A program made the translations under genes and the position numbers. 64,000 bases of DNA from Takifugu bimaculatus (lineage: Eukaryota; Chordata; Actinopteri; Tetraodontiformes; Tetraodontidae): assembly GCA_004026145.2 (NCBI GenBank), contig CP034986.1:13441804-13505803 (forward strand), given 5' to 3'. This document shows positions 1 to 11,736 of the stretch, in pieces (the stretch's first letter is position 1; each line of letters begins with the position of its first letter). Below the pieces are notes generated by a model that did not search any database, had not been told where the DNA came from, and saw only the letters and a list, made by a program, of their open reading frames with translations.

Positions 1-744
1 CCTCATTTCGGCCTCGTTTTTCTCCCTTTTTAGGCGCCGTCTGAACACCAAATTAAACTAACACGTCCGACTCCTGGAGATACCGGAAGGCAGCACGGCC
101 TTCTCTGCCTTTGCCCCGCAGGTCAGTGCACATAATATCTAATAATACGTGATAAAGATGGCACCGCGTTGTTTCCGAGACGTCCGGCTTCATCACATCT
201 AATCCCAGAGAAAGCTCTGCAGAGGCAGAGGTGACCCTGGCGGCCTGGGATCAATGCTCCACTCTATTAAACCCAGGTGCTTTGATCAGGAATTTTCAAT
301 GACACTGGACGGTTGTGATCCCCCGACGACCCGCCGCATTATCGCTTTCAACCCGAGCTGGAGGGAAACCGCGGGCGCCTGCTGCGTTAGCATGTGACGG
401 GACCGTACCGGAGCCAGCGCTGCGAGTTAGACTCGCTGGTCCGGTTTCTTCTGATCGCCTTTCTCCTGAGTGGGTTTTCGGCCCTCTGAATGACAGTGGG
501 ATGCAGTTGTGGACATGCCACCAGGGTTCTGTTGGTCCAGAACCTCCTGGAGAGGACAGTCTGCCAGGGAAGACCTGACCAGAATCCAGCTGCAGTTGGG
601 AATGATCTCCAGATTGTGAAATCCATATATTTGTTGCAGTAACATCCTGTTTCCTGTTTGCGATGTACAACCTGACGTCAATAATGGTGTCAGCGTGTCC
701 CACAGGAGTGTCCCCAAACCTAGAAAAATAACAAAGGAAGGGAT
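1..744. other. Intergenic, no gene recognised
   Basis: Unique-looking sequence at the left edge. Several overlapping open frames of 80-135 codons exist on both strands, but none resembles a known protein, none has convincing splice sites and they contradict each other in frame. I see no RNA gene or repeat family. Confidence 0.5.
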
Positions 745-789
745 TGCTCTCTCTCTCTCTCTCTATCCACGTCTCTCTCTCTCTCTATC

Positions 790-824
<35 letters not shown>

Positions 825-842
825 GTCTCGCTCTCTCTCTGT
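745..842. repeat. (CT)n microsatellite, interrupted
   Basis: About 95 bases of CT dinucleotides, broken by short TATC/TATG/CACG interruptions. The purine strand is a near-continuous GA tract. Simple-sequence DNA of this kind is common in fish genomes. Confidence 0.95.
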
Positions 843-2766
843 AGTTAGTCTACCTAACTGAAGGTGCAACGCAGAAAATCTCCTAGTTTCATCTCTTTAT
901 TCCTTTTTCCAGCTGACCACGTTGCTGAAGACCACTGTAAAGTAATGCTTCCAACTCCCAGGAGGTGTCGGTTACCATGACGACCTGGAATCAGCTATCA
1001 GATCCTGCAGGTGAGGTTCTCCTTTACAGCAGCCAATGATGTGCAGGTGGAGCCAAGCACTCCGATGTGCTTAGAGCTGAGGTCTATGAGCGCTGACACT
1101 TCTGGGGCCCGCTGCCAAGGGAAACTCACTTATCCAGCAATGTCAACTCCCCACCCACCGCACACATCCACGGCAACGCGCAACCTTTCTTCAGATCCCC
1201 GCGGGACAAGGGAAGACGAGAGGTTAGAGGTGATTATGGAGCCATTGGCGGAGAAGTGAAGCGCCACTCTCTCTGGACATTAGCAGCAACAAGATCAATT
1301 TGTGCTCATATTTTTAGAGGCAAAATTAAAAGCTTCTTGTTATCAGATAGTCAATAAGTGTAACTACGCAGCAGCAGCAGCTGAAAGCGGAACGGGGGCC
1401 AAAGGCCAAACTACAGGGTTGCTTTCAGGAAAATAAAATGCTAGATCTTGCTTAGCTAGGTGATGAGCTGGTTGGTCGGTTAAATTTAGCAAAGGTAAGT
1501 TGTTCTATCGGTTTTAACCGTATTTCGTTTCTCGCAGACAGCTGGAGCTGCTTCACAGTGCAGATTTTGATGCTTCTGCGGGGGGGGGGGGCGGCTGATG
1601 GGCGGCTCCGTCACGGGAGACAGAAGGTAATCAGTGATGTAAATGTCCCTGATAAGCTGCAATCAGGTATCAGCTGACTGCAGCAGAGCGACACAACTCA
1701 ACAGCAGCGTTATCGTCGCAGGCAGATGCCGTCCGAGGCCAAATTAGCATCGACCCCCGACTCGCGGTCTCCTTTAAATCATGTGCGGTGGCCGCCAGAC
1801 AATGTGGTCATTCAAGTTTTTGGCACTGGCAAAAGGCAGGAAATACTACCAAATTTACCTGTGGTTACCTCACCAACCGCTGAGCAAGACAAGCGGTCAA
1901 CCACGACTGCCTTGTTTTAGCTTAGTCCTTTTTTTTGCTCCGATTTTTTGCCTCATACCCCGATTCTCAGACGGCGATGTGTGTGTGCCTGGAACACAGC
2001 GGCGGGATATTGCACTGCGGATATTTTCATTTGGTACAAGCCTTAAAAGAGCCTGAGGGAAGCCATCAACCCCCCCTCATGTCCGAACAACCATCTCACA
2101 GCTCGTGCTGACTTGGCTCTTTTCCAGGATGGGGTCGGTAGCACGCTTTTAGCCCCGCTAATGTACCTACCTATGTAGGTTAAAGACCCCCTCGTGGTCG
2201 ACAAAACACACCAGCGTCAGGGGAGACATCTCAAGGTGAAAGCTGTGTTCAGATCGTCTCCTCCCTGGCAGAGGTGGGGGCATAAACAACAATGTCAAAG
2301 ACATTTATTTCATCCACATCCAACTCCAAATTCTCCAAAAATGAATATGTTTATATATAATCCCCAGAAAGCATTTTATTTATTTATTTATTATTTATTT
2401 TTGTCGCGAGTTTTGCTGTGAAGCTGCGGACGTATCGTATAATCCCGTATCTCTGTTTGCTGCGCTCAGGAATTTGAAAACTCCTTAATTCCCTAAATGA
2501 GCCGCAGAATCGATGGGAAGACCACAGGCCTCACTCTGGCTGATTATCAACATTTATCACCCGTCGCCTCGCCGTTGAATCCCGACTGCTGACTCAAACT
2601 GATGGTTTGCTGCAGACGTGTTCGTCCAAAAACGTCTGATGTGAGTGTTGGCGCAGAGCAAATATCTGAAGATGGATGCCGAAGATGTCTTCCACCCGTA
2701 AAAGAATGAGAGCATTTTGCAATTGTATCGCGAAGCGATGACGGTTGCTAACTTCGGAACGCCCTT
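843..2766. other. Intergenic, no gene recognised
   Basis: No coding exon, RNA gene or clear transposable element is visible. A run of twelve G lies at 1580-1591. Short open frames here are not protein-like. Confidence 0.5.
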
Positions 2767-2806
2767 TAGCAAGCTATCTCACAACCTAGCAAGCTATCTC
2801 ACAACC
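2767..2806. repeat. Perfect 20-bp tandem duplication
   Basis: The 20-base unit TAGCAAGCTATCTCACAACC occurs twice head to tail without a mismatch (2767-2786 and 2787-2806), followed by the first four bases of a third copy. This looks like a recent local slip duplication. Confidence 0.9.
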
Positions 2807-5800
2807 TAGCCAAAAAGACGATATGAATGTGAATGCTATCTTTTAATTTTTACGGGATCAACAGAAACAGAGCCGCCGCAGGGCTACTCTGTTGGCTGTT
2901 GCAAATTCATCCGTGGATCCAATTAAAAACTTTTAAATAATAAGAAAAGTGAAATTTTCACGTAAAATTGTCGATCTCATAAATCTACGGGATGACGTCC
3001 TTGAAGAAGCCTCTGCCCCTTAGCCTCGCGTAGACTGAATTGTCTCAGCGAGAAATGTTCCATTTTTTATTGTGACTTTAAAGCCGGTCGGATTCAGAAT
3101 ATTCGGGAAATAGCCTGAGAGAGGAAAAAATGAGCAAAGGCAAAAACAGTTCCCACTCGTCAGGCATTAGAGCGATTCTCTTCCTCCTTAATCTCCTTAT
3201 CTCGGATGAGTGGCAGAGGGACGGGGGAAAGGGACAAACGAAGAAGGACAGAGCGGGGACGGAGAAATAGGCCGGAGGCGGGGGAGGGCTGCGGGGCGGT
3301 CACTTTAGGAGACGGGAGGTGGATAAATTAAAAGAAGGTTTTAAAAGGGGAAAAGGAAGTCATCTTTTATTCCAAACAGGCCCGCTGCTCTGTCAGTAGT
3401 CTGTCCTCTTTTCCATCTTTTCTTCACAGATGTGCCTGATTTTTGAAGGACAGAGTTGGACAGTGCATTGTGTGCATGTTAGCATGTTGCTAACATTGAC
3501 GTGCCTGCTTTTCCGTTGCTGTTTGTTAAAACTTGGACACAGCAGAGGCAGTGTCTGGTCCAGTACCGACGCTAGCCCGCTAGCTGCCGCTCTCCTTCCG
3601 TACCGAAGCGCTCTTCCTCCCCGTTCTGGACAACAACAAACCCAATGATGTTCAAGGAGAGAACGTGTCCACTTGTGATGCTAAACAACAAGCGATACAA
3701 AGATCTCCTTCACAGTCATGAGATGCAGCGAGTCCCTCCAGAAGGGAATTATGGGAAACTAGTCAAAAGACCTGGGATAGCCACCAGGCAACAACACTGC
3801 CAACGTTTCCCAACACAAACACAAGCTGCGACGCTCCGAAACTGCAGAGCGCTGAAGCTAATCTGTCAAAAAACGATCAAAGGGAACGATCAAAGCGTCA
3901 AACTGACGCTAACGTGTCTGGAGAAGCAAAGTCAGCTGACCGCAGCTGATGCCGTCCTGATGACAGCTCCTCCCGCTGCCTGTGCACGGCACCGGCACAC
4001 CGTTGCCAAGGGAGATGTTTATGTAAGGCGTGCCTAATCCTGTTAAGTGTTGCCGTGGCTACCGTGCACTGCGTGTGTTTTGGGATGCCAAGCTGCAAAA
4101 ACGTCTGCATTTAAGGCCTTTTTACCGCTCGCTGCGCTTCTCAGGTGTGGAGACCAGTGTCTCCTGGAGGTGAGCAGAAGCAACAACCACCAACGGTGGA
4201 ACCTTCATAAGTGACCTTCGATAATCGTCTGGCAACCGCGGGAGCGGCTCTGACGTCGTCCTCCGTCTACCGTCGGAGAGGAATGTCGAGAGAGAAGTCT
4301 AATTATGCCAATTAAAAAGCAGTGAGCATAAACGAGTCATTCCAAAGAGGATTACGCCGACATGAAAGGGGCCGCGGCGAAATCGGGAAGCTCATTTAAA
4401 GGCAGATGCGGCTGAGGAGACGTCACATAGCTGCAGTCTGTTTGTCTGCTGAAGGAGATGGGACAGAGGAGCGCTGCGCCGCTCTCTCCTCCCCCCATTC
4501 TCTCCGCTGTTTCACTCCATTAGTTTTATTACAAGCTCCTGACTGTGGAATCAGGCCGCCGTGCAGTTCTACCATCATGAAGGTCAACCGTGGATCCGCA
4601 GAGGTTTTCCCACAGCTAATCCATGTTCCTGCCTTCCTTTGAGGAGGAATCTGGCTCGCAGCTCTGTAGATTTTAGGCTCTTTTTTTTTTGTCTGCCTCA
4701 GGTATTCCCGCAGAGGACGAATCCTCGTTGGCGAGTCTTTGTTGCGTCCCATGTCCTTGACGATGACCCAACCTTTAGGAGACAGTGAGACGCTATCCTT
4801 CAACTTCAGATTCAGATGGAACTGGGAGATGAATAAGTTCTGTCTCCCTGAAGGAGTAGAAACCAGAGTTAGCCACAGAACATGGCTAACCTCGGGGTGT
4901 CCGGTTGTGCGCGAGTGTGCACTGTCAAAGGGACAACAAGGAACCTTAAATGCTGCAGCTAAAGCATCCTTTACTGCCAGGCTGCCAGAGATCACGCGGC
5001 AGCGTACACCAAGGGAGACGCGCCCCCCAGGTTGCTGACCCCTGTGTTAATCTATTTCTGATGTTGACCCGAAAGAAAAACACGTCAGACTCTTAAGCTA
5101 ACGGGCTCTTCAGCCCCATCACTTTGTGATGTTTTAAAACGCTACATTTGCATGTGCGAAGCCAAAGTCCTCGCTCTGAAGACAAATCACGTCCAAAGGC
5201 TCGGCAGAGCCAACACTTTTCTCATTAGCCGGGCAAATGGAAACACGTCCATCAATAGGCCGTCGTGTGTTTTCGATGGGCGCCGCGGCGAAAAGGACCT
5301 CCAAGCTCAGTCACGCGTGACTGGTTCAGTTGCAGATTTTTATGTAGCGTCTATCACAACACACACAAATGCCCCAACTGCCTCTGCAGCTGGAACAACC
5401 TGCAGTTCACGCCCCGATCTGCTCCCTCTGAAGGTCAGGGTGTGTGGGGCTCTCCTGGGCCTGGTCGGCTGCTGGCATCTGTTGAAAGTCTGGTTTAATG
5501 CCAACAGACCAGCGGACCTGGTGGAGCTTCCTGGTCCTACAAGCCAGGGGTGCAAGTGCCCCTAACCTGGGTCAGAGTCCATCAAAAAACAAGCAAGTTT
5601 GGGTCTAAAGGTAAACAAACACATAAGAACTGCACATTTACCTGTCCTGAAACCAGAGATCACCTCTAAGGAAACATTTTAGCTCTGATGATGACATCAC
5701 ATCGATTCTACGATAAAGAATCACAACTTTAGGGGCGAAGTGTTTCCGAGGATGGATTAATGCGGACGGCGGGGCGCTCCCCGTGTCTTCAGGTGTGCTC

Positions 5801-6645
5801 TTGGTGGATTTATGGCCCGGTGCTGCCTCTGACAGCTTCCAGACACGCTGACACACAGATGGAGATCAGCAAGGTGAGCAGACGTCCTCCTGTGCCTGGA
5901 CATGTCCTCTTTTTAAGACCCGAAACTATTTCTGGACGGAATTTCAAAATTGTGCAGAATTTTATTTTACTAGAGCTTCAAACCTGTTTTCATGGAACAG
6001 CTGTTGTGTTGTTCACAAAATAGTCAACCCCGCCTTCCCTCTAGCTAGCAGAGAAAATAAAGAGCCAGGACTGCTTAGCCAAGGCTCCATTGTTGGTGCC
6101 AGACCATAGAACAGAGCAGGAGGTCTTTTGGTATCCTTTGGAGCTCCTGGTAGCGTCTCCAGACAAACTGACCAGGCCAGGGACATGTTTGCGTCCAACG
6201 CTGACATCAGGGGCCATGCAATCAAACTGGCGTGAAAACAGGGGCGCCGGGGCGTCACTGGTGTCGTCTGAGCCTCCACAGGTGTCTCCAAATTTATCGC
6301 ATGGCAGCGTTTGTTCCGTAACCGGTATATATGTGTTTTTATGCATAATTGAGGGGAAATAAATATTTATGAATGGGACGTATTCATGTTTGACCTATAT
6401 ACGTCCGACGGGTCTGGCGCTCGGTGACGCAAACGTCCACACTCGGGACGGGGTTGTGTGTCTCCGGGCCTGGTTGACATTGTAGCTGCTGAAGAGCGTG
6501 TGATATGAGGAGTGACCTGGGTGCGTTGAGGGTAAACGGTGTGACTCCCCGGGGGGGCAGCTTGTTCTCTCCAGCCCTCTTTCAGGGATCAGGCGGGCCC
6601 TGAGATTAATGATGCCGCGCTGGCCTGGCGCTGTGATCCTTACAG

Positions 6646-6646
<1 letters not shown>
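2807..6646. other. Intergenic, possible decayed repeat near 4.6-5.04 kb
   Basis: No gene is recognised. The longest open frame (minus, 4423-4995) has no protein-like composition that I recognise and reads across low-complexity stretches. The end of this stretch, around 5030, reads GTTGCTGACCCCTG, a phrase I associate with dispersed teleost repeats, so part of 4.6-5.04 kb may be an old mobile-element remnant. That is recollection of a pattern, not a search result. Confidence 0.35.

Positions 6647-6706
<60 letters not shown>
6647..6706. repeat. (CA)n microsatellite
   Basis: About 30 uninterrupted AC dinucleotides. It also creates a long Val-Cys open frame on the minus strand that is an artefact of the repeat. 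Confidence 0.97.
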
Positions 6707-6709
<3 letters not shown>

Positions 6710-7509
6710 CAATTAATAGTGTTTTCCATCTCTGTGTTACCAAATATTGATTTGAAATTGTCTTTTAATAGTATAGCAGTATAAGAATCAGTGTGCTTTC
6801 CAAAAGTGTTCCATAATTATCTCTAAAAAAAAAAAAAAAAAGTTTAATAGCTGGTGGTTTAAATTGGTTGATTGGTTAACATGCGGTTGATTTTGTCTTA
6901 AAATTTCTGATATAATTATTACAATATTACTCCGAATTGTTTTTCTTCGTATGTTAATATGAAACTGCAACCAGGCGAACCTGGCAAACACGCGACGATG
7001 GCGCCCCCGTGTGGCCACCACTTGCTACTACATATACGCAACGGCGACCATCCGGAGCTGCGGAAGGTCTGACGATTCTTCGTTCCTCGGTTCTTAAAAT
7101 ATATGTATGACGAACTTTAATGAGTTTTAACAAAAACAACAACATCTTTACTGATACTGGGCCGTACTGGTCTGATTCAGCTGTTGGAGAGGGTGCAGAA
7201 CCTTCTGCGAGGTGAGGTTCCAGGGTGACCTAAATTTAGAGGCTCAGCAGCCTGCATTTCCTCACATAGTCTAAAAACACCCGAAATGAGAAGAGAAAAA
7301 GCTCTTTATTCTCGACAAAACCGGAGACAAAGAGCAATAACATAAACAATGAGGAACATCATTTAAAACATCCGGGGGTCATCATTTAAAACTACAACTA
7401 ACTTTCCCATCAAGAACTTTTAAGAGGCATCAACTTTACCTAAAAAACAAAACAAAAAAAAAGCACATTTATTTTTTTGTCACATTTAGCTTCAAACTAT
7501 ATTCATATT
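6707..7509. other. Intergenic, AT-rich
   Basis: AT-rich sequence with an A-run at about 6824-6841. No gene, RNA or further repeat family is recognised. Confidence 0.45.
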
Positions 7510-8735
7510 TTGATTTTTTTTTTATTTAAGTGACTTTAGGATATTTACGACAAAGTTTACCATTACAAAAATATACTACTTAAATATAAGTATTAAATGT
7601 TACATGTAAATGTTAAATCAAAATTTTAAATTCAATGTAAATGTCCAATCTAAACGTTCACACTAAATGTGACGTCAAAATCTTGCGGGTGAAAGTAAAA
7701 ATTACGATAATGTTCAATGTGCTGTTAAAGGAAGTGTCAAAATAAAAGCACAGGACCTTACCGAATCAAACAACATTTTCGTTACCATCACATTATAACT
7801 GTCGGAATTATTCCTGTTCATTTCCCAGTTTTCGATGGCCTTTTTTTGCCATCACCCCAGTCTGAAAGTTGCGTGGCAGGCGTATCCAAGCAACGCTGAA
7901 AGTGCGCAATATTGGTCGAGAGATGCCCTGTTTCATCATAAAAATCGCCCACTATGGATTTCCCCCCATAATCAGGACAATTCGTGACGGATCCGTTTTG
8001 TTTCAGACCTGCGTGGCAACCTGGTCTGAGACCCCATGAACACCTGGTCTGAGACCCCATGAACCCCTGGTGTGAGACCATATGAAACACCTGTCGAGAC
8101 CCTATGAACACCTGGTCTGAGACCCCATGAACCTCTGGTGTGAGACCCCATGAACACCTGGTCTGAGACCCCATGAACACCTGTCGAGACCCCATGAACA
8201 CCTGTCTTCAGCCATGAGCGGATCCCTCTCGTCATTGGTCACAGCCCGGACACGATGAGCGCCGTCGTGGCTGGATGTCACAAGTCTGGCACAAAAACAT
8301 CGTCACAAGTCGGCTGCATCGCATCAATTTCCCCAAAATATGTTTTGTTGTTGTTATTGTCGAAGTTATCGTCGTCATTTTCCCCGATATGTTGGATTTA
8401 ATTCGTTATTTGATCCTGTCGTCACGGCGCAATCTCCTGGGCTTTTATTTTGGTACTTCCGGTTAGCGGCCATTTAAATTTGCGTATTAGATAAATGTTG
8501 GTTTCGGCAGAGAGATCAGCATTTAGGTTTGGCTGTCACATTTTGATTTAGCATTTTCATTTAGATCTGACATTTAGGTTTAGATTTAATATTTAGATCG
8601 AGCATTTAGATCTAATTTTTAGATTTTGATTCGGCATTAATGTGTAACATTCAATATTTACATTTAACCAATATATTTCTTAGATGGCAAATTTTGCTGT
8701 AAATATCCTAAAAATTGACTTTAAATCAATCAAAA
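7510..8735. mobile_element. Foldback (long inverted repeat) element, non-autonomous
   Basis: Two arms are diverged reverse complements of each other. TTTAGGATATTTAC at 7535-7548 is matched exactly by its reverse complement at 8699-8712. The inner stretch at 7730-7755 (GGAAGTGTCAAAATAAAAGC and on) matches the reverse complement of 8435-8460 with three mismatches in 26 bases. Between these anchors the arms keep aligning with small gaps. The right arm contains a repeated ATTTAG(G/A)T word, like sub-terminal repeats of DNA transposons. The interior holds a minisatellite and no transposase reading frame. Outer ends and any target-site duplication are not certain, and the alignment fades beyond about 7490 and 8760. 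The likely class is a miniature inverted-repeat or foldback DNA element; the family is not identified. Confidence 0.7.
8021..8206. repeat. Minisatellite, 21-24 bp unit, about 8 copies
   Basis: The unit CTGGTCTGAGACCCCATGAA plus CAC (23 bases) is repeated eight times plus a partial ninth. Units 4 and 8 are shortened to 21 bases and begin CTGTCGAG, so the array is two four-unit blocks of about 91 and 90 bases. It lies in the interior of the foldback element. Translation of the minus strand gives a repetitive Val-His-Gly-Val-Ser pattern that I regard as non-coding. Confidence 0.93.
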
Positions 8736-9229
8736 TAATTTTTTGAACATGTTTGATGTGTTAAAATCTTGCTGTTATTCCACATACGGCACTTCTAAAC
8801 TGAACCCACAAATATCTGTCTTGTTCCCGCTCCAGGGTCGTGCTGACTCCGTGATGCGAGCAGCCACAGAGGCCGCAGACGGCCAAAACCCAGACCCTCG
8901 TGATGACAGACGGGGGCCCAAAAATCCAAGGAAAACTTGAGCTTCTCCTTGCTCGTGAAGGCATCACACAGCAGGTCGCCAACCTCTGATCCTAGCATGA
9001 GGAAAAGAGCATTCCGAGTTTTCACCAGTCGTTGGGAATTCTGCGCAACTCGACAGCAGCAGGTTAAAACAGGTGAGGGAATATTCTGAGCGGAGGAAAA
9101 AGAAAGTGACCACACTGCTGAGCACGATGAGACTCAGATGGTCGGCCATTGTTAGCAGCCCCCAGTGTTTTCCCTCGTTTCCCTCGCTTTCCCTCCTTCA
9201 GGCGGGGCGGAGCGGCTTCCTGCCTCTCC
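8736..9229. other. Intergenic, no gene recognised
   Basis: Sequence to the right of the foldback element. Short opposing open frames are present, with no protein resemblance and no recognised repeat. Confidence 0.4.
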
Positions 9230-9560
9230 TCCGCTGGGGCGAGCAAGGCACACCTGAAGCCGATCTCCTGTCATTCTCCACCTGCCCTTCTCTTTAAAAG
9301 CCTGCTCAGCTCTCCGCTCAAGTTTGTTTCCTTGGACCTGTTACCTGTCTGGAACGAATCGTTTGTCTTTCCCGCAGGTCGGCTCTTGGATGCCTGCTTG
9401 CCCGGCCCAGCCTGCTCCAGTCTGACGGTCTCTGTCTCTCACCTGCACCCTTTGGCTCTCTTCAGAACTTGGACCTTCACTAAACTTGGTTTCAACCTCC
9501 CGCTATCGTGTGTGTGTCTGCAGACCGTAACAGCCATGTTAGAGTGCACAAGCACCTTCT
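9230..9560 (+). repeat. Probable dispersed teleost repeat
   Basis: The stretch reads like a non-coding repeat common in fish genomes: GCACACCTGAAGCCGATCTC, then CACCTGCCCTTCTCTTTAAA, then a pyrimidine-rich part with CTTGGACCTGTTACCTGTCTGG, ending CTGCAGACCGTAACA. I recognise the wording but cannot name the family. A 140-codon plus-strand frame across it is Ser/Leu/Pro-rich and is not a gene. Confidence 0.4.
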
Positions 9561-10479
9561 TGGTCCTTTAGCTCTGCATCTACAGTTGCAGGTCAATGAG
9601 GGAGCCCAGTCTAAAGCTTTGGACTCAACCCTGAACTTCATTAAACGTGTGTTTGAAGTGATCTTACTGGACTTGGAAAAAAAAAAAGAATAGAATAAAT
9701 ATCTTTGTAAAAGTCCACTTTTCTTGAGCAGATCTCTGTCCTGCTTAGCAGAATAAATACCAGAAAACAAGAGAGACATTTCTGCAAGTAGAATAGTGCA
9801 AACAGACGTCCACCACTAGAAATACACTTTTATATTCATATGCAGTTAACATGGGTGAGGTGAGGCCCTGGGATTCTGTAACCGCCTAGAAACAATTTTG
9901 ATTGTAAAAGACGCACTATAAAGATTGTCCTGCCCGTGTGTGAGGGCGCTGCGAGCTGTCGATGTCATCAAGGATGCGTAGGGAACTTTAGAAGCCGGTG
10001 CTCAGTTTTCATTCAGAAACATTTAACTCGACTAAAAAGGAAACATTTTTTAATCTAAGCTGTGGTTTTCTCTTTCGGAAATCCTTTTTTTTTTTTTAAA
10101 GTTAGTCACTGATGATGCCAAAGGAGCTTTTGCATTCTGTATCATTTTAGCACTTTTTATATTTATATGCAGTTAGCATGGGCGGGAGAAGCTAACGAGC
10201 TAAGCTAACAGTACCTTATTGTGCAGAACAACCTCTGTTTGAGTCTCTAATCTTAATTCACTATCTTAGGAGTTCCTGATCTCAACAAAACTAACGCTAC
10301 AGACAGCCGGAGGCATCATGGCAGTTTGCTGAAAGACTCCTTTCATAGCCCGTCACAAGGTTTTGGGTCTCATCCGGAGCTAGCAGAGTTCATCTTCCTT
10401 TATCAGAGAGTTGCATCAGCTTCGTTTTGAGGCAAATCCCTCAGAGTCAAGCAGGGGAATCTTACTATGAAATAATCAT
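9561..10479. other. Intergenic, no gene recognised
   Basis: A/T-rich unique sequence. The phrase ATATGCAGTTA(A/G)CATGG occurs twice (near 9838 and 10168), a short dispersed direct repeat about 330 bases apart. No coding signal. Confidence 0.4.
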
Positions 10480-11125
10480 TATTGCGACGTGCGTATGATC
10501 CCCGTCGAGGTCCCTTGGGGGTTTTAGGTTCAAATCCTGGCTCGTTATCATTTCTTGCCTCCCTTTGAAACCTCCATCTTAAGAAAAGCCAAAGAAACTG
10601 GAACCAGACCAGCAGGACTCAACAATGTTCTGTTCCACAGGAGGGAAAAGTTCCGACCCAAAATCGACTTCATCTGACTGAAAGCTCAAAAGGTGAAGAT
10701 GTTCAAAAGACCTTCTGATACTCAGCTGGTGCTATAGCTCAGCCTGGCAACTGACACCTCTGATCCAAGCAACAGTAGAAGGTTGTTGGTTCAAATCCCT
10801 ATCTTTACCAAACCCACTTGCTTGTTTTACGCGTGCCTTCATATAACTTCTAATCCTTGTGTGCAGCATCCCCCCCCACAGGACTCCGGCTGAGTGGTTT
10901 GGTGTGATCGTAGACTATTGGGAGACTAAAGGTTGTGGGTTCAAACCCACCCAGGATGAATGTCCATTTTGACTAACAAAGTTCCAAGTTTAGAGTTAAA
11001 AGCCTTCTGGTCTGGGTGGAAGCACAAGGCCTCGGTGGCTTGGTGGGAAATGAATGCGCGTGTAAGTCACCAGTGGTGCAGTCTCTGGTTCAAATCCTGC
11101 CTTGCCTGAGGAGGAAAAGGGACGG
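10480..11125 (+). repeat. Cluster of four tRNA-like, B-box-bearing segments
   Basis: Four matches to the internal RNA polymerase III B box lie on the same strand: GGTTCAAATCC at 10527-10537, 10788-10798 and 11087-11097, and GGTTCAAACCC at 10938-10948. The last three are spaced 150 and 149 bases apart. The second is preceded by an A-box-like TAGCTCAGCCTGG (10736-10748), the third by GGCTGAGTGGTTTGGTG as in long-arm tRNAs, and the fourth is bounded by CCTCGG and CTGAGG, which could pair as an acceptor stem. None folds into a clean standard tRNA by eye, and the anticodon arms are poor. I read them as diverged tandem tRNA-like repeats or tRNA pseudogenes. Confidence 0.5.
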
Positions 11126-11736
11126 GGCCGTGTCCCATTATTGAAATCCTGGAGAGGTTAAGACAGGGGTGTTATGGAACCAAGAACCGTGTCTGTCATT
11201 TTACTGAAGACTGAGAGCCAGCACAGCTCCTGTAGCATGTTGCTGACATGCTAGCAACATACTCTTCAGATAACGGCTCATGCACGTGCCAGCTTCCACA
11301 AATGAAAACACTGAGTTGGCTTTCAGGTGGGGAAACCCACCTCAGCTTCACGGAGCTGCTGACATTTATTTGAATTAAATAAGATACATTTCACTGCTAT
11401 ATTGTAGGGGCCTACATAGTAAGCAAAAACAAGGTCTAGTGTGTCCACGCTGAGAACTACACCACAGGGTAGTTCGAGACAGTGAGTCATGTGAATGAGT
11501 CGATGCCAGAGACAAGGAAGAGGTCCTCAGACCTCAAGGAAGCATTTCCAAACTTAAACAAAACGAGGTGACGGTCTGCAAAATAGTTCAACCCAATTAT
11601 CATGCTTTAAACATCTTAATATGGTCTCTCCTGGTCGTTTGGTTCCAGTTGCTAACGTTACTCTACTTCAGAAGTGTCTCTGCGAGGTCTGGAGCGTAGA
11701 ATTGCATCACAAGGCTCCGCATGTGATGTGATGGAG
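11126..11736 (-). other. Probable ccnyl1 3' UTR and flank
   Basis: Sequence downstream of the ccnyl1 stop codon (minus strand). TTTATT at 11365-11370 reads AATAAA on the minus strand, about 370 bases past the stop, and is the nearest plausible polyadenylation signal. No other gene is seen. Confidence 0.4.

Noticed and set aside
4423..4995. 190-codon minus-strand open frame
   Set aside because: No recognised domain, unremarkable composition, shadowed by open frames on the other strand, and it overlaps a stretch that looks like an old repeat.
8021..8206. Regular repeats with spacers, considered as a CRISPR array
   Set aside because: Units are contiguous without unique spacers and the genome is eukaryotic. 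It is a minisatellite.
9149..9571. 140-codon plus-strand open frame
   Set aside because: Lies in a probable dispersed repeat. The Ser/Leu/Pro-rich composition is due to pyrimidine-rich DNA.
1..11700. Search for fzd5 or plekhm3 expected beyond ccnyl1
   Set aside because: No frizzled cysteine-rich domain, seven-membrane frame or PLEKHM-like exon is present. They must lie outside the window if linkage is kept.
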